Counted from the first letter of the stretch, positions 50,022-59,953 are shown. The stretch: DNA of 64,000 bases from Mycobacterium sp. (GCF_004298145.1 NZ_SCRH01000039.1:62001-126000); one strand, 5' to 3'. Notes: generated by a model not told the origin, from the sequence alone. Numbers and translations: made by a program.

Positions 50022-51070
50022 TCGCCGCCACCGCCCGGCTGCCCGATCTCGATCATTCGCTGCACACTGCGCCGGGCGGCGGCGGCGATGTCGGGGTCGA
50101 CGTCAACTTCGTCGGCGCCCTCGACGAGGCAGCGCAGCAGGGCTGCGGGCGTGATCATTTTCATGTACTTGCACGCCGCCTTCTCGTTGACCGCGCGGAA
50201 GTCGACGTCGGGGGCCGCCTTGCGAAGCTGATACAACATGCCCACCTCGGTGGCGACCAGCACCTGCCTGGCGTTGGTGGCACGGGCGGCGTCCAGCATG
50301 CCGCCGGTGGACAGGATCTGCACGCGGTCCTCCGGGAAGGCGCCCTCCCCGGCGAGATAGAGCGCGGAGGTGGCGCAACCGCACTCGGGGTGCACGAACA
50401 GTTCGGCATCGGGGTGGGTGTGGGCCTGCTCGGTGAGTTCCTCGCCGTTGATCCCCGCGTGCACGTGGCATTCGCCGGCCCACACGTGCATGTTCTGCCG
50501 GCCGGTGATGCGGCGGACATGCGCCCCGAGGAACTGGTCCGGGCAGAACAGCACCTCGCGATCGGGATCGATCGACTCGACGACGTCGACGGCGTTGGAC
50601 GAGGTGCAGCAGAAGTCGGTGAGCGCTTTGACGGCGGCGGTGGTGTTGACGTAGGAGACGACGACAGCGTTGGGGTGCTCGTCCTTCCAGGCGCGCAAGT
50701 CGTCTGCGGTGATCGACTCGGCCAGCGAGCAGCCGGCGCGCTGGTCCGGGATGAGCACGGTTTTGTCCGGGCTGAGGATCTTGGCGGTCTCGGCCATGAA
50801 GTGCACGCCGCAGAACACGATGGTGTCCTCGGGTGCCTGTGCGGCCACCCGCGCCAGCGCCAGCGAGTCGCCCACGTGGTCGGCGACGTCCTGGATCTCG
50901 GGCAGCTGGTAGTTGTGGGCGAGCACGGTGGCGCCGCGTAACTTCGCCAGCCGGCGAATCTCCGCGGCCCACCGCGCATCAGCGACCACACCGGAGTATC
51001 CGGTGGGTGAATCCGTGATGTCGGCAACCATGTCTTTGGCGAGCGTGTCCATGCGATTGGTCACCGTCAT
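50018..51070 (-). CDS. nadA: Quinolinate synthase
   Basis: NadA (350 residues) condenses iminoaspartate with DHAP using a [4Fe-4S] cluster. The three cluster cysteines fit [14 protein letters not shown], the CC pair in [10 protein letters not shown] or nearby, and [10 protein letters not shown]; substrate motifs include [18 protein letters not shown]. The ATG at 51070 is preceded by AGGAG. It heads nadA-nadB-nadC and is divergent from nrtR across the 23-bp palindrome. Confidence 0.97.
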   Translation of the reverse strand: MTVTNRMDTLAKDMVADITDSPTGYSGVVADARWAAEIRRLAKLRGATVLAHNYQLPEIQDVADHVGDSLALARVAAQAPEDTIVFCGVHFMAETAKILSPDKTVLIPDQRAGCSLAESITADDLRAWKDEHPNAVVVSYVNTTAAVKALTDFCCTSSNAVDVVESIDPDREVLFCPDQFLGAHVRRITGRQNMHVWAGECHVHAGINGEELTEQAHTHPDAELFVHPECGCATSALYLAGEGAFPEDRVQILSTGGMLDAARATNARQVLVATEVGMLYQLRKAAPDVDFRAVNEKAACKYMKMITPAALLRCLVEGADEVDVDPDIAAAARRSVQRMIEIGQPGGGGE

Positions 51071-51093
51071 GGGGGCTCCTTTCAGGCCAGGAG

Positions 51094-51116
51094 GTTTTCG
51101 ACTTATAATCGAAAAC
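51094..51116. promoter_or_regulatory. NrtR operator overlapping a TATAAT -10
   Basis: GTTTTCGA, 7 bases, TCGAAAAC: a perfect inverted repeat in the nadA-nrtR gap. TATAAT at 51104-51109 lies inside it, 7 bases before the nrtR ATG at 51117, so nrtR should be leaderless. The same site can block nadA (start 51070) on the other strand. Confidence 0.75.
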
Positions 51117-51842
51117 ATGGCCCATCGTAGCACCGCCCACGAAGTGCTCGCGGTCGTGTTCCAGGTTCGTAACGCAACCGAGCAGGTTGCGAAGGGGCGC
51201 CAGACAGCGAAACCGCAGCTTAACGTGCTGTTATGGCAGCGTGCCAAGGACCCGCAACGGGGCGCGTGGTCGCTGCCGGGCGGACAGGTGGGCAACGACG
51301 AGGACATGATCACCTCGGTCCGCCGCCAACTCGCCGAGAAGGTCGACCTCAAAGAGCTGGCACATCTGGAACAGCTCGCGGTGTTCTCCGACCCGCACCG
51401 GGTGCCGGGCGCCCGGATGATCGCGTCCACCTTCCTGGGCCTGGTGCCCTCCCCCGCCAGCCCCGAGCTACCCCCGGACACCCGCTGGCATCCGGTGAAC
51501 CGCCTGCCGCCGATGGCCTTCGACCACGCCCCGATGGTGGACAACGCCCGCACCCGGCTGATCGCCAAGCTGTCCTACACGAACATCGGCTTCGCCTTGG
51601 CGCCAAGGGAATTCGCGCTCTCCACGCTGCGCGACATCTACGGCGCCGCGTTGGGCTATCAGGTCGATGCCACGAACCTGCAGCGAGTGCTGGTGCGGCG
51701 CGGGGTCATCACCGCGACCGGCACCATCGCGCAATCCGGCCGCAGCGGCGGACGACCTGCCGCGCTGTACCGGTTCACCGACGCGGCGCTGCGGGTCACC
51801 GATGAATTCGCCGCGCTCAGGCCGCCCGGGCTCCCCGGTTAG
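51117..51842 (+). CDS. nrtR: NUDIX-domain transcriptional regulator NrtR (Rv1593c-like)
   Basis: NrtR represses NAD-synthesis genes; ADP-ribose or a related metabolite relieves repression. The 241-residue protein has a NUDIX domain (about residues 10-140; [20 protein letters not shown] replaces the exact catalytic Nudix box, as is usual in NrtR, so hydrolase activity is probably lost), then a C-terminal winged helix (about 155-235; [24 protein letters not shown]). The start at 51117 matches the leaderless -10. It is divergent from nadABC and probably controls both. Confidence 0.92.
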   Translation: MAHRSTAHEVLAVVFQVRNATEQVAKGRQTAKPQLNVLLWQRAKDPQRGAWSLPGGQVGNDEDMITSVRRQLAEKVDLKELAHLEQLAVFSDPHRVPGARMIASTFLGLVPSPASPELPPDTRWHPVNRLPPMAFDHAPMVDNARTRLIAKLSYTNIGFALAPREFALSTLRDIYGAALGYQVDATNLQRVLVRRGVITATGTIAQSGRSGGRPAALYRFTDAALRVTDEFAALRPPGLPG

Positions 51843-52003
51843 GCTGGCGGAAATGAGTCCCCGGGTGACGCGGGGGTAAATCGATTTCAGTGGCGCACCC
51901 GACCCACCTGCAATGACGAGAAGTCGCTCACAGCGCGGCGATTACGCTTTGGTTACCTGCCGTTCGTGCGCGAGAATGCGGGGTGGCCACGAAGGGAGCC
52001 TCA

Positions 52004-53344
52004 ATGGCTGAGCTCGGCAACCTGGCAGGCACGCACGGTGCGGAATGGATCGCCCGGCCGCCCCACGAGGAACTGCAGCGCAAAGTGCGCCCGCTGCTGC
52101 CCTCGGACGACCCGTTTTACCAGCCGCCGCTGGGCTTCCAGCACGCCGAGCCCGGGACGGTGCTGCGCTCGCGCGACGTCGAGCTGGCGTTCCTCGGGCT
52201 GATCCCGCAGTCCATCAACGCCGTCCAGCTGCTCTACCGGACCATGGACATGCACGGCGAGCCCGAGGCAACCGCCACGACGGTGATCGTCCCGGCCGAC
52301 CTCGCTCCCGGGCGCCCCTGCCCGGTCCTGTCGTACCAGTGCGCGATCGACGCCGTGTCGTCACGCTGTTTCCCGTCCTACGCGCTGCGGCGCCGGGCGA
52401 AGGCGCTGGGGGCGATCGGCCAGTTCGAGCTGTTCCTGATCGCCGCCGCCGTCGCCGAGGGCTGGGCCGTCTCGGTACCCGACCACGAAGGCCTCCGCGG
52501 CCTGTGGGGGGCGCCGTACGAGCCCGGCTACCGCGTCCTGGACGGCCTCCGGGCCGCGCTGAGTTCGGAGCGCCTCGGGCTGTCCGCGTCGGCCCCGATC
52601 GGGCTGTGGGGGTATTCCGGTGGCGGCCTGGCCAGCGCGTGGGCGGCCGAAGTGTGCGCCGAATACGCGCCCGAGCTGGACATCGTGGGGGCGGTGCTGG
52701 GCTCCCCCGTCGGCGACCTGGGCCACACCTTCCGCCGGCTCAACGGCGGCTTCCTGTCGGGGCTGCCCGCGCTGGTGGTGGCCGCGCTCGCGCACATCTA
52801 CCCCGATCTGGACCGGGTGATCAAGGAGCACGCCAACGAAGAGGGGCGCGCCGTGCTCGACTCGCTGGAGAGTATGACGACCGTGGGAGCGGTCGTGCGC
52901 ATGGCCGGCAAGAACGTCGGCGACTACCTCGACAAGCCGCTCGAGCAAATCCTGTCCACGCCGGAAGTGACGTACGTCTTCGACCACATCAAGCTGGGCG
53001 CCGCGGTCCCGACGCCACCGGTGTTGATCGTGCAGGCCGTGCACGACTACCTGATCGACGTCCACGACATCGACGTGCTGGCGCATACCTATTCGGCGGG
53101 CGGCGCGCGGGTCACCTACCACCGCGACGCGTTCAACGAACACATGATGCTGCACCCGCTGTCGGCGCCGATGACCTTGCGCTGGCTGACGGATCGCTTC
53201 GAGGGCCGCCCGCTGACCGAGCACCTGGTGCGAACCACCTGGCCGACGATGTTCAATCCGATGACCTACGTCGGCATGGCCCGACTGACCAAAATCGCGG
53301 CCAAGGTCGTCACGGGCCGCAGGATTCGCCGCCGCCCGCTATGA
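52004..53344 (+). CDS. Secretory-lipase-family alpha/beta hydrolase (Rv1592c-like)
   Basis: This 446-residue protein belongs to the LIP (secretory lipase) family. The nucleophile elbow is [11 protein letters not shown] (Ser near residue 206). Asp in [12 protein letters not shown] and His in NEHMMLHPL (near residue 385) complete the triad. A clear signal peptide is not seen. The ATG at 52004 gives the M. tuberculosis length; an earlier in-frame ATG (51983) is unlikely. Its 3' end overlaps the convergent DUF2567 gene by 6 bases. The lipid substrate is unknown. Confidence 0.9.
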   Translation: MAELGNLAGTHGAEWIARPPHEELQRKVRPLLPSDDPFYQPPLGFQHAEPGTVLRSRDVELAFLGLIPQSINAVQLLYRTMDMHGEPEATATTVIVPADLAPGRPCPVLSYQCAIDAVSSRCFPSYALRRRAKALGAIGQFELFLIAAAVAEGWAVSVPDHEGLRGLWGAPYEPGYRVLDGLRAALSSERLGLSASAPIGLWGYSGGGLASAWAAEVCAEYAPELDIVGAVLGSPVGDLGHTFRRLNGGFLSGLPALVVAALAHIYPDLDRVIKEHANEEGRAVLDSLESMTTVGAVVRMAGKNVGDYLDKPLEQILSTPEVTYVFDHIKLGAAVPTPPVLIVQAVHDYLIDVHDIDVLAHTYSAGGARVTYHRDAFNEHMMLHPLSAPMTLRWLTDRFEGRPLTEHLVRTTWPTMFNPMTYVGMARLTKIAAKVVTGRRIRRRPL

Positions 53345-54019
53345 CATGGTCGCTTCCGCCGCGTCGCCGCCCCCAACCGGCAGCGCATCGGAAGGCCGAG
53401 CCGACGGCGGAAACGCCCCCAGGTCGTCGCGGGCGTCCGCGGCCACCCGCACGGCATACACCAGGGCGGCGATGCCGACCGGCCACAGCAGGCTCACCGC
53501 GATCTGCAGGGGACGATCCGAGAAGAACACCGGCGGCGCCTCGGTGACGTACGCGACCGAGGGGCTTGTGGTCAGGGGTACCGCATCGAAGTCCAAGGCG
53601 CCGTAGCCGAGCCGGACCAGCCCGGCCCCCACCGCGGCGGCGACGGCGGCGGCGGTCGCCATGCCGACCGACAGGGCGATCACCATTCCCGGGCCGCGGT
53701 GCCGGCGCCACTGCCACGCCCACACCGAGGCCACCACCGCCAGCACGGTCATCAGTCCCAGCATCAGGGCGGGCGCGACGAAGAAGTGCTCGGACTCGGT
53801 GCCCAGATAGTCATGAACCCGCTCACCCGAGCGGGTGAGTGCCACCACGGCGTGGATCGGCGGGGCGATCCACGCCCACAGTGCCCCGATCGACACACCG
53901 GTCGCCGCCGAGCCCAGGCCGACGACGAGGAGTGCGCGCGCCCATGCCCGACGGGGAACACCGGCTGGATCGGGGGCGGCGGGGCCTTCCGAAACATCCG
54001 TCTTGGCTTGCTCGCTCAC
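53339..54019 (-). CDS. DUF2567 membrane protein (Rv1591-like)
   Basis: The 226-residue protein has four membrane helices (about residues 27-50, 80-100, 112-133 and 175-192) and a Pro/Ala-rich C terminus. [20 protein letters not shown] is its most distinctive part. No function is known. It follows bsaP with a 4-base overlap and is probably in the bioB-bsaP unit. Confidence 0.82.
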   Translation of the reverse strand: MSEQAKTDVSEGPAAPDPAGVPRRAWARALLVVGLGSAATGVSIGALWAWIAPPIHAVVALTRSGERVHDYLGTESEHFFVAPALMLGLMTVLAVVASVWAWQWRRHRGPGMVIALSVGMATAAAVAAAVGAGLVRLGYGALDFDAVPLTTSPSVAYVTEAPPVFFSDRPLQIAVSLLWPVGIAALVYAVRVAADARDDLGAFPPSARPSDALPVGGGDAAEATMS

Positions 54020-54255
54020 CGTTGCGTCTCCAGGTCGGCGGAGTCGACCTCACCGTGCCGCGAGCAACGCGCCCGCCAGCCGTCGGGACGAACCTGCACC
54101 ACCATCTTGCGCCCGCACGCCGCGCAGAACCGGGGCGGCTCAAGACCCAACTGAGCCGCTGTCGGCACGACAGTGCCCCCTAATTCCCCAGTGTAGACGT
54201 TGTAGACGCCGGCGCTGACCGCAGCGCCCAAATCGCCAGCCACAAGTGTGTCCAA
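54016..54255 (-). CDS. bsaP: Biotin synthase auxiliary protein BsaP (Rv1590-like)
   Basis: BsaP is a 79-residue actinobacterial protein reported to be needed for BioB activity, probably as an iron-sulphur or redox helper. The central motif is [14 protein letters not shown] with CxxC, and [12 protein letters not shown] gives one more cysteine. It follows bioB by 21 bases on the same strand, which supports the functional link. Its start is ATG 54255. The mechanism is inferred from the family name; the sequence only shows the cysteine motif. Confidence 0.88.
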   Translation of the reverse strand: MDTLVAGDLGAAVSAGVYNVYTGELGGTVVPTAAQLGLEPPRFCAACGRKMVVQVRPDGWRARCSRHGEVDSADLETQR

Positions 54256-54276
54256 CCCTAGCCGCGGCGAGCCGGC

Positions 54277-55314
54277 TTACAAAGTGGCATTGAGCCCCTT
54301 GAGGGGCATCTGCAGATCGCCGAGCAATTCCAGGTCGGATTCGGCCGGACGACCCAGAGTGGTCAGGTAGTTGCCGACGATCACGGCGTTGATGCCGCCC
54401 AGTATGCCCTTCTTGGCGCCCAGGTCGCCCAGCGTGAGCTCGCGGCCTCCGGCGAAGCGCAGCATGACGCGTGGCAGCGCCAGCCGGAACGCGGCCACCG
54501 ACTTGAGTGCCTCGCTGGCCGGGAGCACCTCGAGATCACCGAACGGGGTGCCCGGCCGGGGGTTGAGGAAGTTCAGCGGCACCTCGTCGGGGGCGAGTTC
54601 GGCGAGTTCGGCGGCGAATTCCGCGCGCTGCTCCAGCGTCTCGCCCATGCCGAGGATCCCGCCGCAGCACATTTCCATGCCGGCGTCGCGCACCATCGAC
54701 AACGTCTCCCAGCGCTCCTCCCAGGTGTGGGTGGTGACGACGTTGGTGAAATACGAGCGCGCGGTCTCGAGGTTGTGGTTGTAGCGGTGCACACCCATCG
54801 CGGAAAGCTGCTCGACCTGCTCGGCCGTCAGCATCCCCAGCGAGCAGGCGATGTTGATGTCGATTTCGTTGCGGATCGCCTCGATGCCGGCCGCGACCTG
54901 GGCCATCAACCGCTCGTCGGGCCCGCGTACGGCGGCGACGATGCAGAACTCGGTCGCACCGGACTTGGCGGTCTGTTTGGCCGCCTCGACCAGGCTGGGG
55001 ATGTCCAGCCGGGCGCTGCGCACCGGCGAGTCGAACAGGGCCGACTGGGCACAGAAATGGCAGTCCTCCACGCAGCCACCGGTTTTGAGGCTGATGATGC
55101 CCTCGACCTCGACCTCGGGGCCGCACCAGCGCATCCGCACCTCGTGGGCCAGCGCCAGCAGTTCGTCGAGCCGCTCGTCGGGCAACTGCAGTGCCCGCAG
55201 CACCTGGTCACGGCTCAATCCCTGGCCGTCCTGAAGCACCTGTTGCCGGGCCACCGCCAGGATGTCTTTGTCGCTGCCGGTGTCGGCCGCCGGTCGAGTT
55301 GCCGCTTGAGTCAC
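54277..55314 (-). CDS. bioB: Biotin synthase
   Basis: BioB inserts sulphur into dethiobiotin by radical SAM chemistry. The 345-residue protein carries the radical SAM motif [13 protein letters not shown] (the three cysteines of CxxxCxxC), then [26 protein letters not shown] and [11 protein letters not shown]. The GTG at 55314 (VTQAATRP) is preceded by AGGGAG; the frame is open to 55449 but the upstream part is not homologous. bsaP follows. A palindrome (55382-55399) lies 68 bases upstream. Confidence 0.97.
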   Translation of the reverse strand: MTQAATRPAADTGSDKDILAVARQQVLQDGQGLSRDQVLRALQLPDERLDELLALAHEVRMRWCGPEVEVEGIISLKTGGCVEDCHFCAQSALFDSPVRSARLDIPSLVEAAKQTAKSGATEFCIVAAVRGPDERLMAQVAAGIEAIRNEIDINIACSLGMLTAEQVEQLSAMGVHRYNHNLETARSYFTNVVTTHTWEERWETLSMVRDAGMEMCCGGILGMGETLEQRAEFAAELAELAPDEVPLNFLNPRPGTPFGDLEVLPASEALKSVAAFRLALPRVMLRFAGGRELTLGDLGAKKGILGGINAVIVGNYLTTLGRPAESDLELLGDLQMPLKGLNATL

Positions 55315-55381
55315 CAGGTACTCCCTTGCCTCTTTCTCGTGCCCGCGCGCGGGAACACATCTGCCCCGTGATGGTGCAGCC

Positions 55382-55399
55382 TGAACGAAAAGGTGTTCA
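55382..55399. promoter_or_regulatory. Inverted repeat upstream of bioB (candidate BioQ-type site)
   Basis: TGAAC, 8 bases, GTTCA lies in the divergent gap between bioB and the small membrane gene at 55448. TGAAC half-sites are known for actinobacterial BioQ, but the usual spacing is shorter (N3), so the assignment is weak. Confidence 0.35.
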
Positions 55400-55447
55400 A
55401 AATAGGGTAACGGCCGAAGAACTCGGCCCACCCCTGGGTATACGACC

Positions 55448-55639
55448 ATGGTGACTCCGCACGTCGAGTATTTGGCGCACCACTACCTGCTGCTGGCAGC
55501 GCCGGCATTCCTGCCTGCGGTGATCGTCGTTGCCGTGGTCTTGTACATCGCCCTGCGCGACCGTCGGGCAGGCCGCGACACCACGGTCGCCACCAAAGAC
55601 GCATCGATGCCCGACGCGCCCGACAAAGAGTGTGATTGA
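55448..55639 (+). CDS. Small single-pass membrane protein
   Basis: The 63-residue product has one strong membrane segment ([20 protein letters not shown], residues 14-33), then a basic turn (RDRRAGR) and a polar tail. No known domain. It is divergent from bioB and precedes the membrane/cupredoxin genes by 113 bases, same strand, so it may belong with them. Conservation is not assessable here. Confidence 0.6.
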   Translation: MVTPHVEYLAHHYLLLAAPAFLPAVIVVAVVLYIALRDRRAGRDTTVATKDASMPDAPDKECD

Positions 55640-55752
55640 CGGGCGCCGGATCGGGGCATTAAACAACCAACCACGAACCTACTTGACAGTAATGAACGGT
55701 TGACTTCAATCGGATCCTCCGGGGCGACCCGGCGCGGTTGGGAGGCACGGCG

Positions 55753-57585
55753 ATGCGGTCGAACGAACTGACGATTGTTGCTGAGGCACCGGCACGTGGC
55801 GCGGGGTTGAGCCAGGTGATCGGGCTCTCGATCGCCGCGGTGGTGATCACGGTGCTGATGCTGTGGGTGGGACACGCCCACCGCACGCACCGCATCGGAT
55901 GGTTGACCCGGGTCGCGGACAAGGTGGGTGAGAAGTTCCACCGGCCGAATTGGGTTGCCCTGCCGGTGCTGGTGTTCACCACGTCGATCATCTGCGCGCT
56001 GTTCGGGTTCATCTGGGACGTCAGCTGGCATATCGGCAACGGCCGCGACCCGGGCCCGTTGGCCAACCCGGCGCACTACTTCATCATCATCGGCCTGTTC
56101 GGGGTGTTCTTGGCCGGCATGGTGTCGGTCGTGCTGCCGTTCGACAAGCCCGGCCCGGCGGCGGTGCGCATCACGCGCAATTGGCACGCACCGGTCGGCG
56201 GTGTGCTGATGGCCGGCTGCGGGCTGTACGCGATGATCGGGTTTCCCCTCGACGATGTCTGGCACCGCATCTTTGGTCAGGACGTAACACTTTGGGGCCC
56301 AACACATTTGATGATGATCGGCGGCGCCTGTTTTTCTCTGTTCGCGGTGCTGATGCTGGAACGCGAAGGCGAGGCCGACGAGGGCGAACAGGTCCACCAC
56401 GGCGTCTTCATCACCTTCCTGCGCTACCTGTCCTTCGGCGGCATGTTCATCGGCTTGTCGGTCTATCAGATCGAATACGACTTTGGCGTCGAGCAATTCC
56501 GCCTCGTCCTGCAGCCGATGATGATCGCCGCCGCGGCGGCGCTGGCCGCTGTCGCCGCCCGCATCACCATGGGCCGGGGAGCCGCCCTCATCGCGGCCGT
56601 CTTCGCCATCGCCCTACGTGGCGGTGTCGCCGTGCTGGTTGGGCCGATCCTGGGGGCTCCGATCAACTGGTTTCCGCTGTATCTCGGCCCCGCGCTTGCG
56701 GTCGAGTTGATCGCGCTGACCCCGCTTCTCAAGCGCCCCATCGCTTTTGGCGCGGCCGCCGGCCTCGGCGTGGGCACCGTCGGGTTGTGGCTGGAGTCGC
56801 TGTGGATCGCGGCGGTGTATCACTACCCGTGGCCTCTCGGCATGTGGGGCGAGGCCCTGGCCATGGCGGTGCCGGTCGCGATGCTGATGGGGATGTGCGG
56901 CGCGCTGTTCGGCATGGTGCTCACCGGGCAGCGGCTCCCGGGCCGCGCCCTCGGCATCTCGGTGGTGGTGGTCACGGTGTTGGTGATCGGCGGGGCGGTG
57001 GCCAACGGGTTGCATATCGTGGTGCCGCGCCAGAACAATGCCGCCATCACGCTGACCGATCTGCCCAGCGCGCCCGGGCATCGCATGGTGTCGGCCGACA
57101 TCCAACTCGCACCGGCCGACATGGTCAGCCAGCATCCGGAGTGGGTGAGCGTCCTGTCCTGGCAGGGCCGGATGGAGAACGATCGCGGTCTCCAGATCGA
57201 CCGGCTCGACAAGGTCGGCCCCGGGCATTACCGGTCGACGCGGCCGCTTCCCGTGTGGGGTTCGTGGAAGACCCTGCTGCGGGTGCAGGACGGCCACACG
57301 ATGACCGCGGTGCCGATCTACGAACCGGCCGATGAGGCCATTCCGGCGCCCGAGGTTCCGGCGTTGTCGGCGATGAACCGGCCATTCGTGCAGGAGATCA
57401 CCATCCTGCAGCGCGAACGCGACCAGAACGCCCCGGTCTGGTTGCTCACCGCCGGCTCGATCGTGGTCCTGTTCCTGACGCTGATGGTGATCGCCGGCCT
57501 GACGTGGGGGGCGGGCCGGCTGGGCAATGCCGTCACCGCGCCGGAGCCCGTCGAGGACAAGCAGCGGATCCCCCGGGCGGCCTAG
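55753..57585 (+). CDS. Polytopic membrane protein with C-terminal periplasmic domain
   Basis: The 610-residue protein has about 13 membrane helices: twelve in residues 15-425, then a soluble stretch (about 430-560) and a last helix (VWLLTAGSIVVLFLTLMVIA). The soluble part (GHYRSTRPLPVWGSWKTLL, HTMTAVPIYEPADEA) resembles FixH/YtkA-type beta domains linked to metal or oxidase assembly, but this is only similarity by eye. Histidines in the membrane part (SWHIGNGRDPG, PTHLMMIGG) could bind metal or haem. The ATG at 55753 follows GGGAGG. The next gene starts 4 bases after its stop, so they are cotranscribed. No function is known. Confidence 0.72.
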   Translation: MRSNELTIVAEAPARGAGLSQVIGLSIAAVVITVLMLWVGHAHRTHRIGWLTRVADKVGEKFHRPNWVALPVLVFTTSIICALFGFIWDVSWHIGNGRDPGPLANPAHYFIIIGLFGVFLAGMVSVVLPFDKPGPAAVRITRNWHAPVGGVLMAGCGLYAMIGFPLDDVWHRIFGQDVTLWGPTHLMMIGGACFSLFAVLMLEREGEADEGEQVHHGVFITFLRYLSFGGMFIGLSVYQIEYDFGVEQFRLVLQPMMIAAAAALAAVAARITMGRGAALIAAVFAIALRGGVAVLVGPILGAPINWFPLYLGPALAVELIALTPLLKRPIAFGAAAGLGVGTVGLWLESLWIAAVYHYPWPLGMWGEALAMAVPVAMLMGMCGALFGMVLTGQRLPGRALGISVVVVTVLVIGGAVANGLHIVVPRQNNAAITLTDLPSAPGHRMVSADIQLAPADMVSQHPEWVSVLSWQGRMENDRGLQIDRLDKVGPGHYRSTRPLPVWGSWKTLLRVQDGHTMTAVPIYEPADEAIPAPEVPALSAMNRPFVQEITILQRERDQNAPVWLLTAGSIVVLFLTLMVIAGLTWGAGRLGNAVTAPEPVEDKQRIPRAA

Positions 57586-57589
57586 GGCG

Positions 57590-57952
57590 ATGACGATCCG
57601 CGACACGCTCATCGCGGCGTGGGTGGCGACGCTGACCTGCGGCCTGGTCGCCTGCGGCGGCTCCACGAGTACGTCCCCGGCGGCACCCCTGGTGGTCGAC
57701 GTGACCATCGCCAACGGGCAGGTGACCCCGACCAACACCACGCTGCAGGCCACAGTGCACCAGCAGATCACCCTGCACGTGACCAGCGATGCCACCGACG
57801 AGCTGCACGTGCATTCGACGCCCGATCACAAGTTCCCGGTGGCGGCGGCGCCCAACCAGACGTTTGAGTTCGCCGTCGCGGTGCCCGGCAACGTCGCGGT
57901 GGAACTGCACCATCTGGATCGCACTATCGCCAATATCCAAGTGCAGCCGTGA
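57590..57952 (+). CDS. Cupredoxin-like lipoprotein
   Basis: The 120-residue protein has a signal peptide with lipobox LVAC (Cys22). The mature part is a beta-rich cupredoxin-like domain: TNTTLQATVHQQITLHV, DELHVHSTPDHKFPV, QTFEFAVAVPGNVAVELHHL. The usual C-H-M copper set is absent; possible metal residues are His in HVHS, DHKF and ELHHLD. Its stop overlaps the next start (GTGA). It probably works at the outer face of the membrane with the two proteins encoded on either side. Confidence 0.75.
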   Translation: MTIRDTLIAAWVATLTCGLVACGGSTSTSPAAPLVVDVTIANGQVTPTNTTLQATVHQQITLHVTSDATDELHVHSTPDHKFPVAAAPNQTFEFAVAVPGNVAVELHHLDRTIANIQVQP

Positions 57953-59313
57953 CCTCCGCCCATGCGGCGGTGGTGCTCGCCCATGGTCTCGGCGGGTCGG
58001 GCGACCTTCCGGTGCCCTACGCCTACGCGATGGTCGGGGCGGCATGGGCGCTGACGTTCACTTTTGCCCTGGTCGCGTTCGCGTGGCGACGGCCACGGTT
58101 TGATCCCCTCAAGCCGGGCCGACCGTTGCCGGCGGCGCTGACGACGTTCGTCGACGCCCGGGTGACCCGCTGGACCGCCGCGGCGGTGGCGCTGGTGTTC
58201 GCCGTATGGGCGGTGGCGGCCGGCATATGGGGTCCCGATTCGGAGTCCAACGCGCTGCTCGGCGCGCTCTATGTGTTGCTGTGGGTCGGGTTGGTGGCGC
58301 TGTCGTTGGCCGTCGGGCCGGTATGGCGGGTGATTTCGCCGATGCGCACGGTGTATCTGCTGCTGCGGCGCGTCACCCCGGAGCGGCTCGGGCGGCCGCG
58401 GCTGTCGTACCCGGAGGGCTGGGGCTATCGGCCTGCCGCGCTGGGGCTGTTCGCCTTCGTGTGGATGGAGCTGGCCAACCCCAACCCGGCGTCTTTGCCC
58501 TGGGTCAGGGGGTGGGTGGGCAGCTACGCGCTGCTGATGCTGGGCGGGGCGTGGCTGTGCGGGCAGCGCTGGCTGGCGCGCGCCGACCCGTTCGCCGTGT
58601 ACAGCATGGCCGTCTCCCGGCTGTCGCCGTTTCGCCGCAATCGGGAGACCGGAAGGATCGTCGTCGGGAACCCGCTCGACCATCTGCCGTCGTTGCCGGT
58701 GCGCCCGGGCGTCGTCGTGCTGCTGGCGGTGCTGCTCGGGTCCACGGCGTTCGACAGCTTCTCGGCGTCGCCGACGTGGCGGGGCTTCGCCGATGAGCTC
58801 ACGCGTGCGTTCGCCGCTCCCCCCACGTTGGCGTCGTCAGCGCTGCGCACGGTCGGACTGATTGTATTCATTTGCGTTGTGGCACTGACGTTTTCACTGG
58901 CCGCGCGTGCCACCGGCGGCGTCAGCCGCGGGCGACGCCGCGAATTGCCCGGCGAGATGGCGCATTCGCTGATCCCGATCGTGGTGGGCTACATCTTCGC
59001 GCACTACCTGTCCTACCTGGTGGAGCGCGGACAGCAGGCGGTGTTCGCGTTGGCCGACCCGTTCGGCCACGGCTGGAACCCGCTGGGGTTGGCGCACTTA
59101 CACGTGGCCTACGTCTTGTCCATGCACCCGCCGGTGCTGGCCGCCATCAAGGTGACCTGCGTGGTCACCGGGCACATCGTCGCGGTGATCGCGGCCCACG
59201 ACAAAGCCTTGCGGCTACTGCCCGCCGGCCATCAGCTCACCGGGCAGCTGACCATGATGCTGGTGATGGTCGGCTACACCTTCACCGGTCTGTATCTGCT
59301 CTTCGGTGGGTAG
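57949..59313 (+). CDS. Polytopic membrane protein, FedB / fenitrothion-hydrolase-like
   Basis: The 454-residue protein has about ten membrane helices. The N terminus (VVLAHGLGGSGDLPVPYAYA) is typical of actinobacterial proteins often labelled fenitrothion hydrolase after FedB of Burkholderia. That name is weak evidence for function, since no hydrolase motif is seen. Histidines in membrane segments (LAHLHVAYVLSMHPP, VTGHIVAVIAAH) suggest metal or haem binding. It overlaps the cupredoxin gene by 4 bases, start GTG. It is the last gene of the cluster and is convergent with the next. Confidence 0.72.
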   Translation: MTSAHAAVVLAHGLGGSGDLPVPYAYAMVGAAWALTFTFALVAFAWRRPRFDPLKPGRPLPAALTTFVDARVTRWTAAAVALVFAVWAVAAGIWGPDSESNALLGALYVLLWVGLVALSLAVGPVWRVISPMRTVYLLLRRVTPERLGRPRLSYPEGWGYRPAALGLFAFVWMELANPNPASLPWVRGWVGSYALLMLGGAWLCGQRWLARADPFAVYSMAVSRLSPFRRNRETGRIVVGNPLDHLPSLPVRPGVVVLLAVLLGSTAFDSFSASPTWRGFADELTRAFAAPPTLASSALRTVGLIVFICVVALTFSLAARATGGVSRGRRRELPGEMAHSLIPIVVGYIFAHYLSYLVERGQQAVFALADPFGHGWNPLGLAHLHVAYVLSMHPPVLAAIKVTCVVTGHIVAVIAAHDKALRLLPAGHQLTGQLTMMLVMVGYTFTGLYLLFGG

Positions 59314-59446
59314 GTGTTGCGGCGCACGCTCCGACGCAACCGCACAACGGGCTGAAGCCGGTTGCTGTCGGGCGGCTAGAGCCGAGCCGGTCCGGAGCGC
59401 GACGAACGCTGACGTCCGGGCGGGGCATCGAATCCAGCGGGCGACG

Positions 59447-59953
59447 TCATGTTGGGCCGGGCGTCCATGGGCGCAGTCGGGGGAACCACGCGGGCACCGC
59501 CTGCCGATAGGCCTGGTATTCGGTCCCGAATTGGCGCTGCAGGGTGGGTTCTTCGTACCAGTGCACGAACGAGGCCGTCGCCGCCCACATCACCGCGGCG
59601 TAGATGAGGACGCCGAGACTGCCGAACAGCAGGGCCTGGCCGACGACGGCTACCAGCAGCCCGATGTACATCGGATTGCGGACATACCGGTTGAATCCAC
59701 TGACGACGAGTCGTCGAGGCGCAGCGACGGGTAGGGGGGTGCCACCCGCCTTGGCGAACTCGGCGAACGCCGACACCACCGGCACCAGGCCCACACAGAT
59801 CAGCAGCACCCCGACGATTTGGGCGATCACCCAATGTGGGAGCGGCTGGTGGCATTGCCAGCCGGTGATCAGCCAGGGGATCAGTCCGGCGAAGGTCCCC
59901 GGGGCGACGAGAAAAAACGCCGCGCTGCCCAGCGCCGCAGTCGTTGCACGCAT
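59447..59953 (-). CDS. ICMT/PEMT-family membrane methyltransferase-like protein
   Basis: This protein of about 168 residues has four membrane helices and the isoprenylcysteine methyltransferase-type motif: FNRYVRNPMYIGLLVAVVGQ and YEEPTLQRQFGTEYQAYRQA, in which RNP and the final Glu pair bind AdoMet. The target (lipid, quinone or peptide) is unknown. Two adjacent ATGs (59953, 59956) follow GAAGGAG; either may be used. It lies between the FedB-like gene (convergent) and a possible small gene. Confidence 0.8.
   Translation of the reverse strand: MRATTAALGSAAFFLVAPGTFAGLIPWLITGWQCHQPLPHWVIAQIVGVLLICVGLVPVVSAFAEFAKAGGTPLPVAAPRRLVVSGFNRYVRNPMYIGLLVAVVGQALLFGSLGVLIYAAVMWAATASFVHWYEEPTLQRQFGTEYQAYRQAVPAWFPRLRPWTPGPT

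Noticed and set aside
55640..55752. TTGACA-type promoter before the large membrane gene
   Set aside because: TTGACA is present near 55682, but 17 bases later there is no credible -10 box, so it was not annotated.
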